Below are positions 41,358 to 52,462 of a stretch of 64,000 nucleotides of DNA, piece by piece. Positions within the stretch are counted from its first letter, which is position 1; each line of letters begins with the position of its first letter. The position numbers and the translations under genes were made by a program. The notes below the pieces were generated by a model, which was not told where the DNA came from, did not search any database, and saw only the letters and a list, made by a program, of their open reading frames with translations. This DNA comes from Crambe crambe (taxonomy: Eukaryota > Porifera > Demospongiae > Poecilosclerida > Crambeidae), in assembly GCA_963924555.1 (NCBI GenBank), contig OZ004587.1:8138075-8202074 (forward strand), written 5' to 3'.

Positions 41358-43613
41358 TTAGTCTTGAGTGGGATACCTCATTGGTTGCTGGAGAGGAAAG
41401 GCTTGAGACTGCTTGCCTTCAGGCTGTTTAGCTTTGGGCTGTTGGGGAGGGTAAGTTTCAAGTTGCTGTGCTTGTGGAGGATATGGTGCATACTGCTGGG
41501 CAGAATCATTGTAGGTAGGAGGGGGCACCTGTTGAAGGACACTTTGAGTTGGGTAAGGAGCAGGTTTTTGTGACGAAGCCATGGAAGTGGCAAATACAGT
41601 AGTGGTGGGAGGTGGTGCTGTGCGATTTCTAGTGACAGTAGTTTGTCGGTGGCCAGTTCCAGCAACACAGCATGCCACAATGCAGACAATGATGATGGGA
41701 AGACCGATCAGAAGAACAGATCCTGCTATACTCAATCCAACAATCAAACCGACAATATCAAAGGATCCGGAGCTTCTGCACACTAAATTAAAGAGGGAGG
41801 GGGAATTTGTAATGTTGTGACAACAGTAGACATAGATACATAAATAATATCACTCTTCTGGGCATGGGCATGGGGTGTCTGACATCATGTGTATGCTAAA
41901 GTGGCATGAAATGACTTCTGTAGTTATGAGAATGTAAAGTCTCTACATGATGTGCAGCATATCATGATATGATGTGCAGCATATCATGATATGATGTAAC
42001 TCTTGAGGTCTGTATATGTACTTCTATAAACTCCTGGAAAACTGTATATAGCTACTGTGAAATGCTAGTATACAAGCATGCATTTCCAGTGACTGGTTTA
42101 CACAACTGCATGTTATTCTGTATTCAGCAGATTTCAGGATGCATGGCTGTTTTTTGCCTCGGCACCGAAGTGCCGAGGCGCAGTGCTGGAAGCGACTATG
42201 ATCGGCGATGGTGGTACGTTTCACGCGCACGCGCAATGATGCACGATGATGCGTATCGAGCACGTGCATTAATTTAGCTAGACAAAGTACTAAGGACAAA
42301 CAGACAGGCTCAGCTCAGACTCGCAGTTACTACGCGATAACTCTAGTACTGATGATTCTTGGCCGTCTTTGCCAACAAATCAAGCCCATTATCACATGCA
42401 GAGAACTGACTAAAAGACAGCAGTGAACAAAAACAACAGAGATTGCAAGGTACACGAACTAGTGCTTCGTTTGAAGTGTCAAAGAGAGAGCCATGGTGAA
42501 GGAGAATCTCAGAACTAAGACTTTGAGGCTTCCAAACAATGAGAGAATCCAGTACACATACTTCAATCAAGCTATGCTGAGAATAACCATTAAACGACAG
42601 TTGAACAGCAAGAATAGTGTGTAAATACTAATCTTACTACAATAATTATAAGCCATGTTGCTCAGTGTGCTTTATTTGGAACTCTCCACAGAAAAGAAGC
42701 TGAGAGAAATATTTTGGCAACATTTTGTAGAAACATTTGACCCCACAACCCCCCACACTTTTCATTAATTATGCCCATGAGTGTTCAGCCAATCATCCTT
42801 GTAGGACTCTGGTTTCAAGCCGGTGATCCTCAGTGTATCTTTATTGTCTCTTATAATTATACCACTGTCACGTCGTATTCACTATAAAGCATTTAAAATT
42901 AAAATTAAATAGAGGTTACACTTAAGTGCCGAGGCATTCCTAGTCTTTTTAAAAGACTAACTTGTTAAGGAATGAGAGGACCATGTCCTAGCTATATACA
43001 ATCCATGCAGTTGTGTAAAACCCGTAGTCCATAGAACAAAATGTATCCATGCACCTATTCCCCAAACTTTCCTAACAACCAAGGACAGTTGTGACAGTAA
43101 CTGCACAGTACAGTAAGTACAGTTGATTTAATAAGACTTGGCAACATCCTATGACAATGCTATCACTGGTTACCACATTTAGCCTTGGTTAACCAACTGT
43201 GTTGCAAGTATTATTATTATTTTCAACTACTGATGAAGAGGAAGTTGTGACATTGCTGTAGCTATAATACTTACAGTTAGTGATTGCATTTGCAAGATCA
43301 CTTCTCCCACATGACCTGTATGCTCGCACTACGTCATTTACACAGCGTGTATTCCTACACACAGAGCGGACCTGTATTTATTAAAAAAAAAAGAGGAGTT
43401 GTTAATAATGCAATTGCTGAAGAAACTGCTAGGATATCTTACGTTGGTCGACGTGAATATCTGACCATTACAACCCACGAGATTATCTCGTAGAGCGACC
43501 CTTTCAAGACATCGGATGTCTGCTGAAGATGGAGGCCTCACATTTCCTTGGGAGGTAACCACCGCAAAGGCATAAAGTAGAACTGCTGCTGCAAGAAACG
43601 TCCCTTTCATCAT
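41358..43613 (-). CDS. CGRSD-3: six-Cys ectodomain, one TM, PPxY tail
   Basis: Three exons: 43443-43613, 43275-43371 (97 nt) and 41358-41782, 230 residues. Signal peptide about 1-21 (MMKGTFLAAAVLLYAFAVVT), then DIRCLERVALRDNLVGC (exon 1), SVCRNTRCVNDVVRAYRSC plus GRSDLANAITN (exon 2), and LCRSSG opening exon 3. TM helix GLIVGLSIAGSVLLIGLPII, juxtamembrane VCIVACCVAG, and a tail with VPPPTYND (PPxY), APYPPQ and TYPPQQP. The start could be either of two adjacent ATGs. Its 1.5-kb intron 2 holds a TIR element. Confidence 0.88.
42155..42936. mobile_element. TIR element in CGRSD-3 intron 2
   Basis: 'tgcctcggcac' at 42155-42165 and its reverse complement 'gtgccgaggca' at 42926-42936 bound about 780 bp. 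The left end is itself a hairpin (tgcctcggcac / gtgccgaggc). No ORF is seen. Confidence 0.6.
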
Positions 43614-45497
43614 CTTCGGAAAAACTGATACTGATCATCAGTGCAGTCAAGCCAGTTTATATAGCTAGCTAGTCTATGATGCGCGTGCGCAGTAAAGGCA
43701 GACGTACCGGGCGCGGGCCGGTACGGTAGACAGATGCCGCGCCGCCGAATAATACCGGCCGGATATAGACTAGCCGGATATTATGACTTCATGTGAACCT
43801 TGCTAATAATATCCTACAGATCATATCCTTCAACTTTGAGCTCTTTACCTTAAAATCCTGCAAGCACACATACACACACAGTACTATTATTGTTTGGAGA
43901 TTACCTAATTACAGGGGTTTAGGGGCACTGATTTGTTGGGAAGGGTAAGTGAGAAGGGTAAGGGTCAGGTGGTTGAGGTGGGTAGCTGAGAAGGGTAAGG
44001 ATCGGGTGGCTATGTTATATCAGTATAAAAACTATAATTTTTTACTTTCTATAGTAGCTAAGAGACATGTTGCTCTGGCTAGCTATTACAGCTATCTAGA
44101 ATATTTTCCAATACTGATTTCTATAAAGCTCAATGATGCATTCACATCAGTTATAAATATTCTGGAGCAGGTTGCTGCAGAGGATATGTTCCAATTTGCT
44201 GCGGAAGGTATTGTTGAGGAGGGTAGGCTCCTTGCTGTTGGGGAGGGTAGGCTACTGGCTGCTGAGGGATAGGTGCCTTGCTGCTGAGGGCCTTTCTGCC
44301 AGAGGGGATAAGCATCTTGCTGCTGAGGAGGGTAAACGTCGGGTGGCTGTGTTTGCACTGGCTGTAGGATGTCACTTTGCGTTGGACTGCATGTATGTAA
44401 TATTATGAATGAACCAATGAATGAACTAGACCTCATAGAGTTCAATGCCCCCACTGTAAAGTATCTTGTAAGGATCGCTACTTTAATATTTCACGTGCAA
44501 TCTATATCCAGCAGGATCGAATTAACTGATAGCCTTGGAGCAAGAAAAACATCCACCAAGAGAGTGTTCTTTATGCTATCAGCATTAGCTATATGGCTTC
44601 AAAAAATATCGTAAGTGCTAGCAAAGAATATTTTTAGTGATTGCTTAAGCCCTGATTGATTAACCCCTTGCTGTTCCATCTAAGTAGTAAGCAGGCCTTT
44701 AATGGATACATGCATCCTACATCCTACATTAGGACTAACAACTACCTAAGCAAGCTCAAGGGGATTTAATCTTCCAAACCTACAATGCATTATAACTCTG
44801 TAGCAAACTCAAGAGCTTCCAAACCTTAGCTTAAAAGTATTTGTGACAAATTTCCATACCCAACACACAGATAGGTAAGGGTACGAAATGATCAGCAGCT
44901 CAGCCTACGAAGAATGTTCAGTACCATACTAGGTCCATGCCTTTACCACTCAAAGAAATTCAATACCGGTTACTAATGTTTTATACCGTCCATTCAAAGG
45001 ATTTGAATACTGAGGAGGCGCTAGGCAGAGATAGATTTTTTGCCCGACCACGCCCACTTTAATCATAATGTTCGTTCACGCAATGCGCAAGCAACTAAAA
45101 CTAACCTGTTACAGGCTTGGAAACTTACCGTGGCAGCTTCTATTCTAAATAAAGCTCATTGACATGTTAACATGTGCGTTTTTTAGAACTTGAAGAATTC
45201 AATATTATAAAGTAGTGCTAGCAAGCGAGGAGGCAGCGGCCTCCTCTGCCTCTATGGTAGTTACGCCCTTGCCATTGCAGGGGGAGTCACTAAACAGTGG
45301 ATCGGACTGGACTGATCTCTGATCTAATGAGATTCCTAGGCTCTTTGTACACAATAAGAGAATAATTCAAGTACACACATACAGTGATAACATTATTGTT
45401 CATAGAGTTCCTAATTACGTACAGGGGTTGGGGCACTAATTTATTGGGAAGGGTAAGGTGGCTGAGAAGGGTAACTCAGGCGGCTGAGAAGGGTAAC
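43614..45497. other. Intergenic region with a family pseudogene
   Basis: Contains the tail pseudogene 43920-44395. The spacer 44400-44475 ('gaatgaaccaatgaatgaac') is duplicated at 56965-57035 and the spacer around 44640-44990 reappears near 52850-53165 and 57175-57670. Confidence 0.75.
43920..44395 (-). pseudogene. CGRSD-4 pseudogene: tail exon fragment
   Basis: Close copy of the CGRSD-5 last exon tail (compare 45440-45872). It lacks the TM part, is interrupted by about 150 bp of unrelated sequence (about 44012-44160), and has a 2-bp deletion in the Tyr-Pro-Pro-Gln repeats near 44268 that shifts the frame. No signal or cysteine exons are found upstream. Confidence 0.88.
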
Positions 45498-47324
45498 TCA
45501 GGCGGCTGAGAAGGGTAACTCAGGCGGCTGAGAAGGGTAAGGGTCAGGTGGTTGAGGAGGGTAAGGATTGGGTAGCTGAGAAGGGTAAGGATCGGGTGGC
45601 TGAGGAGGGTAAAGGTAAGGATCAGGTTGCTGCAGAGGATATGTTCCAATTTGCTGCGGAAGGTATTGTTGAGGAGGGTAGGCTCCTTGCTGTTGGGGAG
45701 GGTAGGCTCCTGGCTGCTGAGGGGGATAGGTGCCTTGCTGCTGATGGGGGTAGGTGCCTTGCTGCTGAGGGCTTTGCTGCCAGAGGGGATAAGCATCTTG
45801 CTGCTGAGGAGGGTAAACTTCGGGTGGCTGTGTTTGCACAGGCTGTAGGACGTCACTTTGCGTTGGATAAGATGTGGGATTTTGTGAAGAAGTGGTCAAC
45901 ACAGCAGTGGGAGGTGCTGTGTGACGAGTAGTGACGTTAGTTTGTCTGCGACGAGAACTGGAGACACAGCAGGCCACGATAGAAATGATGAGAATGGGAA
46001 GACCAATTAGAAGGATAACACCTGCTATACTCCCTCCAATGATGACACCGACTGCATTTCCTGAACTAGAATTAGGAACACTGGAAGTTGTTGGATTGAA
46101 GTTCCTCATTGTTGTAGAAATGCCACAAACTGCAAGCAAGAATTTACGATCACATCACATACCAGAATCTCCTGCAGTGTGATGCTACTCTAGTCTATAC
46201 AGCAGATTGGAGTGATCTTGCAACATGAAACCCAGAACAACAAAACCAAAATTTACATAGCTCTGGGCTACTTGAAAGGAGGCTATGTAAATTTTGGTTT
46301 TTCATCATGGGAAGTGTTTATAGTAGCCCGACTCTTCATTCTTTATAGTAGTTTGTGGTTTCACAAGTATGTATATATAGTCTAAAGGTGACTTGAGGTT
46401 TAGGTTTCAAACAGGGTCCACCCAATCAATGTTTGCCTGTAGATGGAACCCCCCTAGCTAGATAACTAGAATAAGTGGTTGATTTGGGCTTGAAGGAATT
46501 CCCTGTATGTTGTATAGTCTTAGGAAGAACCCATGCACTTCTGTTCACCTTGCTTAAAGCTGTTCTAATACCTAAGCTATAGCTAGCTACATGGCATTAT
46601 GATAGCTATAGTTAGCTACATGCAGCTTATGGTTGGCAATTCCAGATGAAAGATCACTTCTCCCACAAATTCTATAAGCTAGTATGATTTCATTCACGCA
46701 TGGTCTGTTCATACAGATGTCTTGAATCTGCATAACAATAATTATAACTCTTAATTCTGAGCGGCAAGGTTGATCTGGCAATGGAAATTGGGGCTTTGGG
46801 CCAGGAACTCTGTCCTACTTACACAAACTGTTCCCTTCAATCAACAAAGGTGCATTCAAATCATTGTTGGATGCTGCAGGGAACCACCTCCCAGTGTATT
46901 TTTTTGGCAAGGAGAGAAATACTAAAAATTTTGATCACCTTGCCCTTGCCGAGACCATTCCTTACACAAATGGAACCGTGTTGCCCTAGGGTCATTTTAT
47001 TATCCTGTACATTCACTTCTAAATAAGAAGTTGGTCTACCCCATTGAGACAAGCAATAATAATAATAATAATGAAATATTATTTGAGCTTAGAAAGCATA
47101 CTGTGTAAGCTATGTACTAATCATTGCTTATGTAGCTAAGCATAGCTATATTATTAAACTGCTTGTGGGTTTGCACTTACATTAGCTGAAATTACACTGG
47201 TACAGCTGATGAGATTATCCCGGATAGCAATTTGCTGAATGCATTGGAGATCAGCTGCAGATGGTGGTGGTACTTGGGAGGTAGCCACTGCTAGCACACA
47301 AAAATAGAACAGAAAATTCTTCAT
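45498..47324 (-). CDS. CGRSD-5: six-Cys ectodomain, one TM, long Y-P-P-Q tail; splice donor changed
   Basis: Three exons: 47181-47324, 46631-46727 (97 nt) and 45498-46129, 290 residues if joined as in paralogues. Signal peptide MKNFLFYFCVLAVATS, then DLQCIQQIAIRDNLISC (exon 1), IQDICMNRPCVNEIILAYRI with CGRSDLSSGIAN (exon 2), and CGISTTMRN leading to the TM helix (GVIIGGSIAGVILLIGLPIL), juxtamembrane SIVACCVSSSRRR and the longest tail of the family: about 20 Y-P-(P/x)-Q-type units. The exon 2 donor, GT in all paralogues, reads AT here (AACC|ataagc). No other in-frame GT donor is visible, so the gene may be a recent pseudogene, use an AT-AG intron, or be a single-allele or assembly variant. 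Confidence 0.75.
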
Positions 47325-47605
47325 TTCTTTGGATGCAAGCAGGGACGAGTTGTCTAATTTATGGCAACCCAGAGCGGATCTAGGAATTTTGAAAGGGGGA
47401 TTCTTGGATACGTAAGCGCGCTGAAAAATTTTTAAACCACGCCCACTTTTGATTGGAAACGCCCACTTTAATTAGTTATTGCATAAAGCCACAGATTATA
47501 AGCTTACTAATTTATTCTTGAAAAAATTATGAAAAAAATCAACAGCAATGAATGAAGGAACATGATTACACTAAGCTGATTTGTAGGTGCTAGCAAATAA
47601 TAATA

Positions 47606-49441
47606 TTATAAAATTATTCTTCGATTACATTTCATTTTGAACCTATCTACTACATTATCAAGATCTACTGGTAATCTATAATGAATATGCATTAAAGAAA
47701 GTGATGAAAGTCTCTCCTGTCCCATGGTACTTCTTAAGAATGTCTTCAAATTCTTGAGGACACTGTTAGCCCTCTCATTCTCACATGAAGTTACAGGGAG
47801 TGTGCAACCAATACGGAGGAGTGCATTGAGATTAGGAAAGTAGTCCGGATCGCAAGACTTCAGAGCAGACTCGAGAGTAGATGGACGATTAGATGCATCC
47901 TGTTCCTCCCATTTTGCCTTCCACCTCCAGAGCTCAGTTGTAAGGAGTGAAGTATTACATATATCATCATTATAAAAGGTAACTAAGTCATCTAAAGAAG
48001 TATTTATAGTAGAATTACACATTACTGAAGGTACAAGATAGAGAAATTTAGATGCAATAGCTTGGGAATGACCAAACCTTTCTTTCATTTGCTGTATTAA
48101 ATTATCTAGTAATGGAAGTATAATTGATCTGCGATAATATTCTTCTGCTGTATTATATTCTACATTGTCACGATTGCGCTGCCGAGACGCTGTACGTGGT
48201 ACATCTGGTACTACACCAACTTCTGTAGCAAATACTTCTGCCCGGACATACCATGAGTGAAGTAATTCAGCACTGCCACGAATACTACTTAACTCCTTAA
48301 TTACTACTTCAACTTCAGTGTATGCATTGATTATATCATTTCTTTTTTGAAGTTTTACACTAATAGGCTTGATAATAGTCATTGCATTCATAGTTGCAAT
48401 GAATGATATAATGAAATTAAAAGAAGTAAACATTTTTTGTAAGCCATTAGCAGCAACAATAGTCTTGCTGTCCCAATTCATGTCACCATAAGAAGAGTCA
48501 TGTTCAGTTATAGCTGTCATTACTTTCACAAGATATTTGAAAAGTATTCCAAATTTTCGTATGCTTCATGGCGGTATACCCATTTAGTTCTACACAAGTC
48601 TTTTACTCAACTTGTTTATCTACAACCATTTGGGTATTATGAGTCAGCTAAGTATTGTTGCTCTTTTCTTGGAAATGGACTATCTTAGAATCCTGAAAAT
48701 TGCTCCAGATATAAAATAGGTTATGTAGAACTAATGTGTGGAGAAAGTAATAAAAATATTGCATCTTGTAGATAGGAGTTATGATCTTACATAACATACT
48801 CAGGAAGGTATTATGAGTCATAGGTATGAATTATGAGTCGCTAGCTTGATTTTTGTCTCTAAAAATTGATAATGTAGCTACGATTTCTACAAAATAAAAA
48901 TAATAACCTTAGATTACTTTAAAGTTCATTTTTTACTCCATCTTGTGGCATCATTGCTTCCCTGCGCTTTTTAAATTCAGATTGGTTACGATTGTACCCA
49001 TTTTTAAACTTCTCATTTAAGATTATGTTTATGCATGAATAAGGCATTTTCTGGATGATTTTATTTGATCAAAAGACCAAAAAAATGATTAAGCTTTCAT
49101 ATATAAAGTATCAACTCTTGTAGATTCTTATCAAGTGGTGAACCCATAATAGGGACTGACTCATAATACCCACACCTACCCTATGCATAAATTAAGTATG
49201 TGAGAATTACAATGAATATATGTGGCTTTAGGATTTTCGGAAGTCAGTCGTCCTTGAACACCAGAAGCACCTGACATATTTGTTGCACCATCATATCCCT
49301 GCCCTCGACAGTCCTGAAGATCAAGATTATATCTTGCTAATGTTTCTTTAAGTTTAGAAGCTATTATTTCACCAGTAATTCTTTCTACACTAACAAAATC
49401 TACAAAATCTTCCCTTATATTACAATTAGTATCTACAAAAC
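47606..49441 (-). pseudogene. hAT-superfamily transposase, frameshifted and interrupted
   Basis: The largest piece (47606-48529) encodes the C-terminal part, with the hAT dimerisation-like end LPVTSCENERANSVLKNLKT then SSLSLMHIHYRLPVDLDNVV. Upstream sequence at 48530-48630 continues the protein in other frames (CRTKWVYRHEAYENLEYFSN), needing at least two frameshifts near 48526 and 48585. A 540-bp element (48632-49171) is inserted. The catalytic-side segment at 49190-49441 is intact in frame (DFVDFVSVERITGEIIASKL, CRGQGYDGATNMSGASGVQG, HCNSHILNL). It resembles the DUF4371/hAT group often called 52 kDa repressor- or ZMYM-like. The N-terminal region is missing. Confidence 0.88.
48632..49171. mobile_element. 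540-bp element with 16-bp TIRs, inserted in the hAT remnant
   Basis: 'gggtattatgagtcag' at 48632-48647 and 'ctgactcataataccc' at 49156-49171 are exact inverted repeats. They split the hAT coding sequence. Internal copies of 'attatgagtc' occur near 48808-48838. No ORF. Confidence 0.88.
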
Positions 49442-49452
49442 GTAAAACTATT

Positions 49453-50141
49453 CAGTGTTTCCGCTCAATCAGGGTGGCCCGCCCTGTTTGGCAATAGTAG
49501 TTCCAGGAATTAGTCACTGTGGTTTGTAGTCTGGCTAATTAGCACAGCAGTAGACGCCACTTTAACCACATACATAAAGTTACATACCACAATCACTTAA
49601 CACTAAGCAAACTGTCCATGTGGCCCATAACTATCAATGGCTAAGAGAAAGAAAATAAGAGTTCTTTTCTAGCACTAGTAGGCCTACTACTAGTTCAGAC
49701 ATCAGTTCTGACCCAGATTCTGGTCCACCACTGCAGACAAAAAAGGGTAAGCACAGGGAAAGTGGATTTGATCCAGCCTGGCTAAATGAATTTCCATGGT
49801 TACTCTTGAAAATGATGAGAGAAAAAAATGGTCCATCAATGTTTTGTAGTCTCTGTTATAAGTATAATCAAGTGACCAAGAAGATGTCTTGGATTGAGAT
49901 CCCCTGCAAATTATTTCGCAGAGACAAGGTTCGTGAGCATCATCTTAGGGCAACAACCACTAGCTTTTTTTAGGCCTACAGTTATAATTATTACATTTTC
50001 TAACTTATTCAAATGAGCTAATTGAGACAACAAAAGATTCATTTCTATTTTTGCTTCCCCTCCCGTGCACACCCCCCTCCTGCACCCTCCCCCTGCTTAG
50101 CTTTGCCACCCTGATTGAATTTGACCCTAGAGGAAACACTG
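49453..50141 (+). mobile_element. hAT-like TIR element with a TTF-type zinc finger ORF remnant
   Basis: Ends 'cagtgtttcc' and 'ggaaacactg' are exact inverted repeats of hAT type, with imperfect extension ('caatcagggtggc' / 'gccaccctgattg'). Inside, from an ATG at 49637 with an early stop, a + strand frame reads FDPAWLNEFPWLLLKMMREK and MFCSLCYKYNQVTKKMSWIE, as in TTF-type/ZNF862-like hAT proteins. No clear 8-bp target duplication is seen. It interrupts the minus-strand hAT remnant. Confidence 0.8.
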
Positions 50142-50159
50142 TTATTTATATACATTATA

Positions 50160-50719
50160 GTTTCTTAAAGATGAATTTTTGGGATATCTGGATGCATGGG
50201 AAGTGAGTGTCAAGAATAGGGAAGGCTTCACTGATGTTGAACGAAGAAACATGATGTTAAGCAGGGAAACTTTGACTGGGATCAAAATTACAAGTATGCT
50301 CTAGTATTTTTTCTACCACAATCTATATTAAACATGATAACTGTAGTTTCTTCATTCCTGGAGTTTGTGCCATCAATTTTGAAAGTGCCAGGGGTGACTG
50401 TCTTTTTGAGTGTAAAACTTAATCAAGATCTACTTGAGAAGTTTTTTGGCTGCATTAGACAACACGGTCGAGTTAATGATAACCCTACAGTGCTTCAGGC
50501 AATGACAGCCACACAAACTTTGCGAGTAGCTAACTCCCTAAGATTTGCAACAATCACTGGCAATTGCAGAGGAGCTAGCAAGAAGGAAAGAGTTGATGAC
50601 AATGATGATACATGTAAGCTCCCAAAGCAAAAACAATCACGGAAAAGAAACCCAAGAAACATTGAGAATTATAATTCCCCATGCATATCTGCTATTGTAT
50701 TCATTGAACATAAAATGTA
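50160..50719 (+). pseudogene. P-element-type transposase fragment
   Basis: A + strand piece reading LGYLDAWEVSVKNREGFTDV then ERRNMMLSRETLTGIKIT, a gap with a stop or intron (50288-50340), and SFLEFVPSILKVPGVTVFLS, KLNQDLLEKFFGCIRQHGRV and NDNPTVLQAMTATQTLRVAN. The L-N-Q-D-x-L-E-x-F-F-x-x-I-R and N-D-N-P-T signatures belong to the P-element/THAP9 RNase H C-terminal region. The N-terminal THAP and most catalytic parts are absent. Confidence 0.88.
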
Positions 50720-50751
50720 ATTGACTGATTAAGGAGTGAGGTATATATAAA

Positions 50752-51783
50752 CTATTCAGATACTTTCTTTCTTAGAGGCTTTGATTTTGATGTGTTCTTC
50801 TTGCTGACTTGTTTATAAGTTTCCATAACTGATTTAGTGAAAGAAAATCCACGAATTGTTACATACTTAGCTACTATCAAACTTAAAATCACTCCTTTCA
50901 TATCTTCATCTATCATTCCTGCTGCAGAGCACCAGTTAAATAAAACATCTGAATCACCTAGAATGCTGTCATGTATTTCTTTCTTATCAAACTCATTTGT
51001 AGTTGAATGGCAGCGAATACAATACTCGATGGCACTAAGAGTTTGGCAAAAGCCGTCAGTAATATGAATAAGCCCACCTCTATCAACACAGCACACCCAT
51101 TCATTTGAAGATGACATAGGAGAAGTTTCATCTTTGGTCAGATATTTTGTGCTAGCTGACACGCTCTGATCCTTGGATATTGATTGAATGATATAGCCAC
51201 CTATGTAGCGGATAGCATTGATCTCTTAGCATTGATCTCTTCATATGAAAGATCACTAGGAATTGTACCAACATCCTTTATTATTGGTAGAATAGAATCT
51301 ATCAATAACTTCAAATAAATAGATGATATATGCTGATATAAAGCTGGATCAGGGTTAGTTAAAAACTCTTCCCATTTCTCTTTGAAATCTTGTGCACTTC
51401 GTATCTGGTGAAATGACACCCAGAGTTAATTTTTTTGGTACGTTCTGATTGTGCACCATCAATTATTCTCTTTAGTGATGAATACAGCCAGTTAGAAAAA
51501 TTTACAGTGCCTTTCTCAACTGCACAAAGCTGACTTAGAAGTCTCTCCAAAATTTCCTTTAAAGTTTTTGATTTCTTTGGACAAGCACAAAACTCTTCAT
51601 CTTTTAGGATACTGTCACAAGCTTCTTTGAAAAGTTGAATGGAAATTATATCTAAAAAAAATTATTGTTACAGCACTGTATAGCTACCATTCTGTATCAT
51701 AGCTAGTTAAGCTGTAATAATGCATAATGCAGTAGCTAGCTAGTAATGCAATGATATACCATTTTGAAGAGGAGACTCCATCC
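50752..51783 (-). pseudogene. Transposon-associated ORF broken by a 14-bp duplication
   Basis: A possible start MESPLQN lies at 51783, followed by an intron to about 51655. Coding-like stretches include FKEACDSILKDEEFCACPKK, FNSFWLY-like helices and EKWEEFLTNPDPALYQHISS. Near 51213-51240 a 14-bp unit (tagcattgatctct) is tandemly doubled. Removing one copy would restore ...YEEINAIRYIGGYIIQSISK, so the present sequence is frameshifted. Downstream the frame runs to the stop at 50752 (NEWVCCVDRGGLIHITDGF). The R-Y-x-G-G-Y and D-R-G-G-L-x-H-I words are typical of uncharacterised proteins in P-element/THAP-type transposons. A second frame change at 51410-51440 could be a ~37-bp intron or a further break. 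Confidence 0.7.
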
Positions 51784-51829
51784 CTAGCCTTAGCCGCCGA
51801 TTCGAGCTAGCTTTAGTCAGGTGTGGACC

Positions 51830-52298
51830 GGGTCTGGTCAAACTCGCATGAGCATTTCGTTCTGCACACTCAGCAAAATTAATGATTTGCGTGCGTCACA
51901 CTGCGTCACATTATTGCGCGCATGGAATAGTGCTACAATAATTATTAATTCCATTACAGGAATTTCTTGATAATTAATTCATTGTAAAATAACCTCAAAG
52001 CTATGAATAATGTGTAAGTTTAGTCACTCGGACATAAACTAGCGATCGAGAGCGAGCTGCCGGAGAGCCATAAGAAGTTGCATGCATGGGGCTAGCTAGT
52101 TGTGCCGCTGAAGGGTCGGCTGTGAGACTACACAGCAGCTACTGCAGCCAAGCAGAGATCGTGCTTGTGCTCGAGCTGTGAGTGCTAGCTGAAATCCATG
52201 GCATCAGGGCCTGATATGATCTAGTCTGGCGTAGCCGACCCTTTACCTCCTTTTTCTTGCAAGTAGAACGAAACGCTCATGCGAGTTTGACCAGACCC
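51830..52298. mobile_element. Short TIR element, ~33-bp arms
   Basis: 'gggtctggtcaaactcgcat' with 'gagcatttcgttct' at 51830-51862 is inverted at 52265-52298. The word 'ctagtctggcgtagcc' at 52223-52238 matches the end of the DCTN6 intron 3 element. Confidence 0.8.
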
Positions 52299-52462
52299 GT
52301 ACCCTTTCGTTAATGCGCGCGCGCCAGGCTCTGAGACCATCATTATATCAAATGAAATAGGTACAGGTACAATGAACAAGCTAGAGAATCTCAAGTCAAA
52401 TAAAGTGTTCTAATTAAAATACTTTCAGTGTTCCAAGCACATGACTTAGTAGCGCAAGGCTG

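Larger units (their letters stand above)
47325..52462. other. Nested transposon island inside the gene array
   Basis: No host gene is supported. Contents are listed separately: hAT remnants, a 16-bp-TIR element, a hAT-like TTF element, a P-element fragment, a broken TE-type ORF and a short TIR element. The 5' flank of CGRSD-5 is at its left end and the 3' flank of CGRSD-6 at its right. Confidence 0.8.

Noticed and set aside
47606..48529. Intact host gene for the 307-codon ORF
   Set aside because: It is the C-terminal part of a hAT transposase; upstream sequence continues the protein only with frameshifts.
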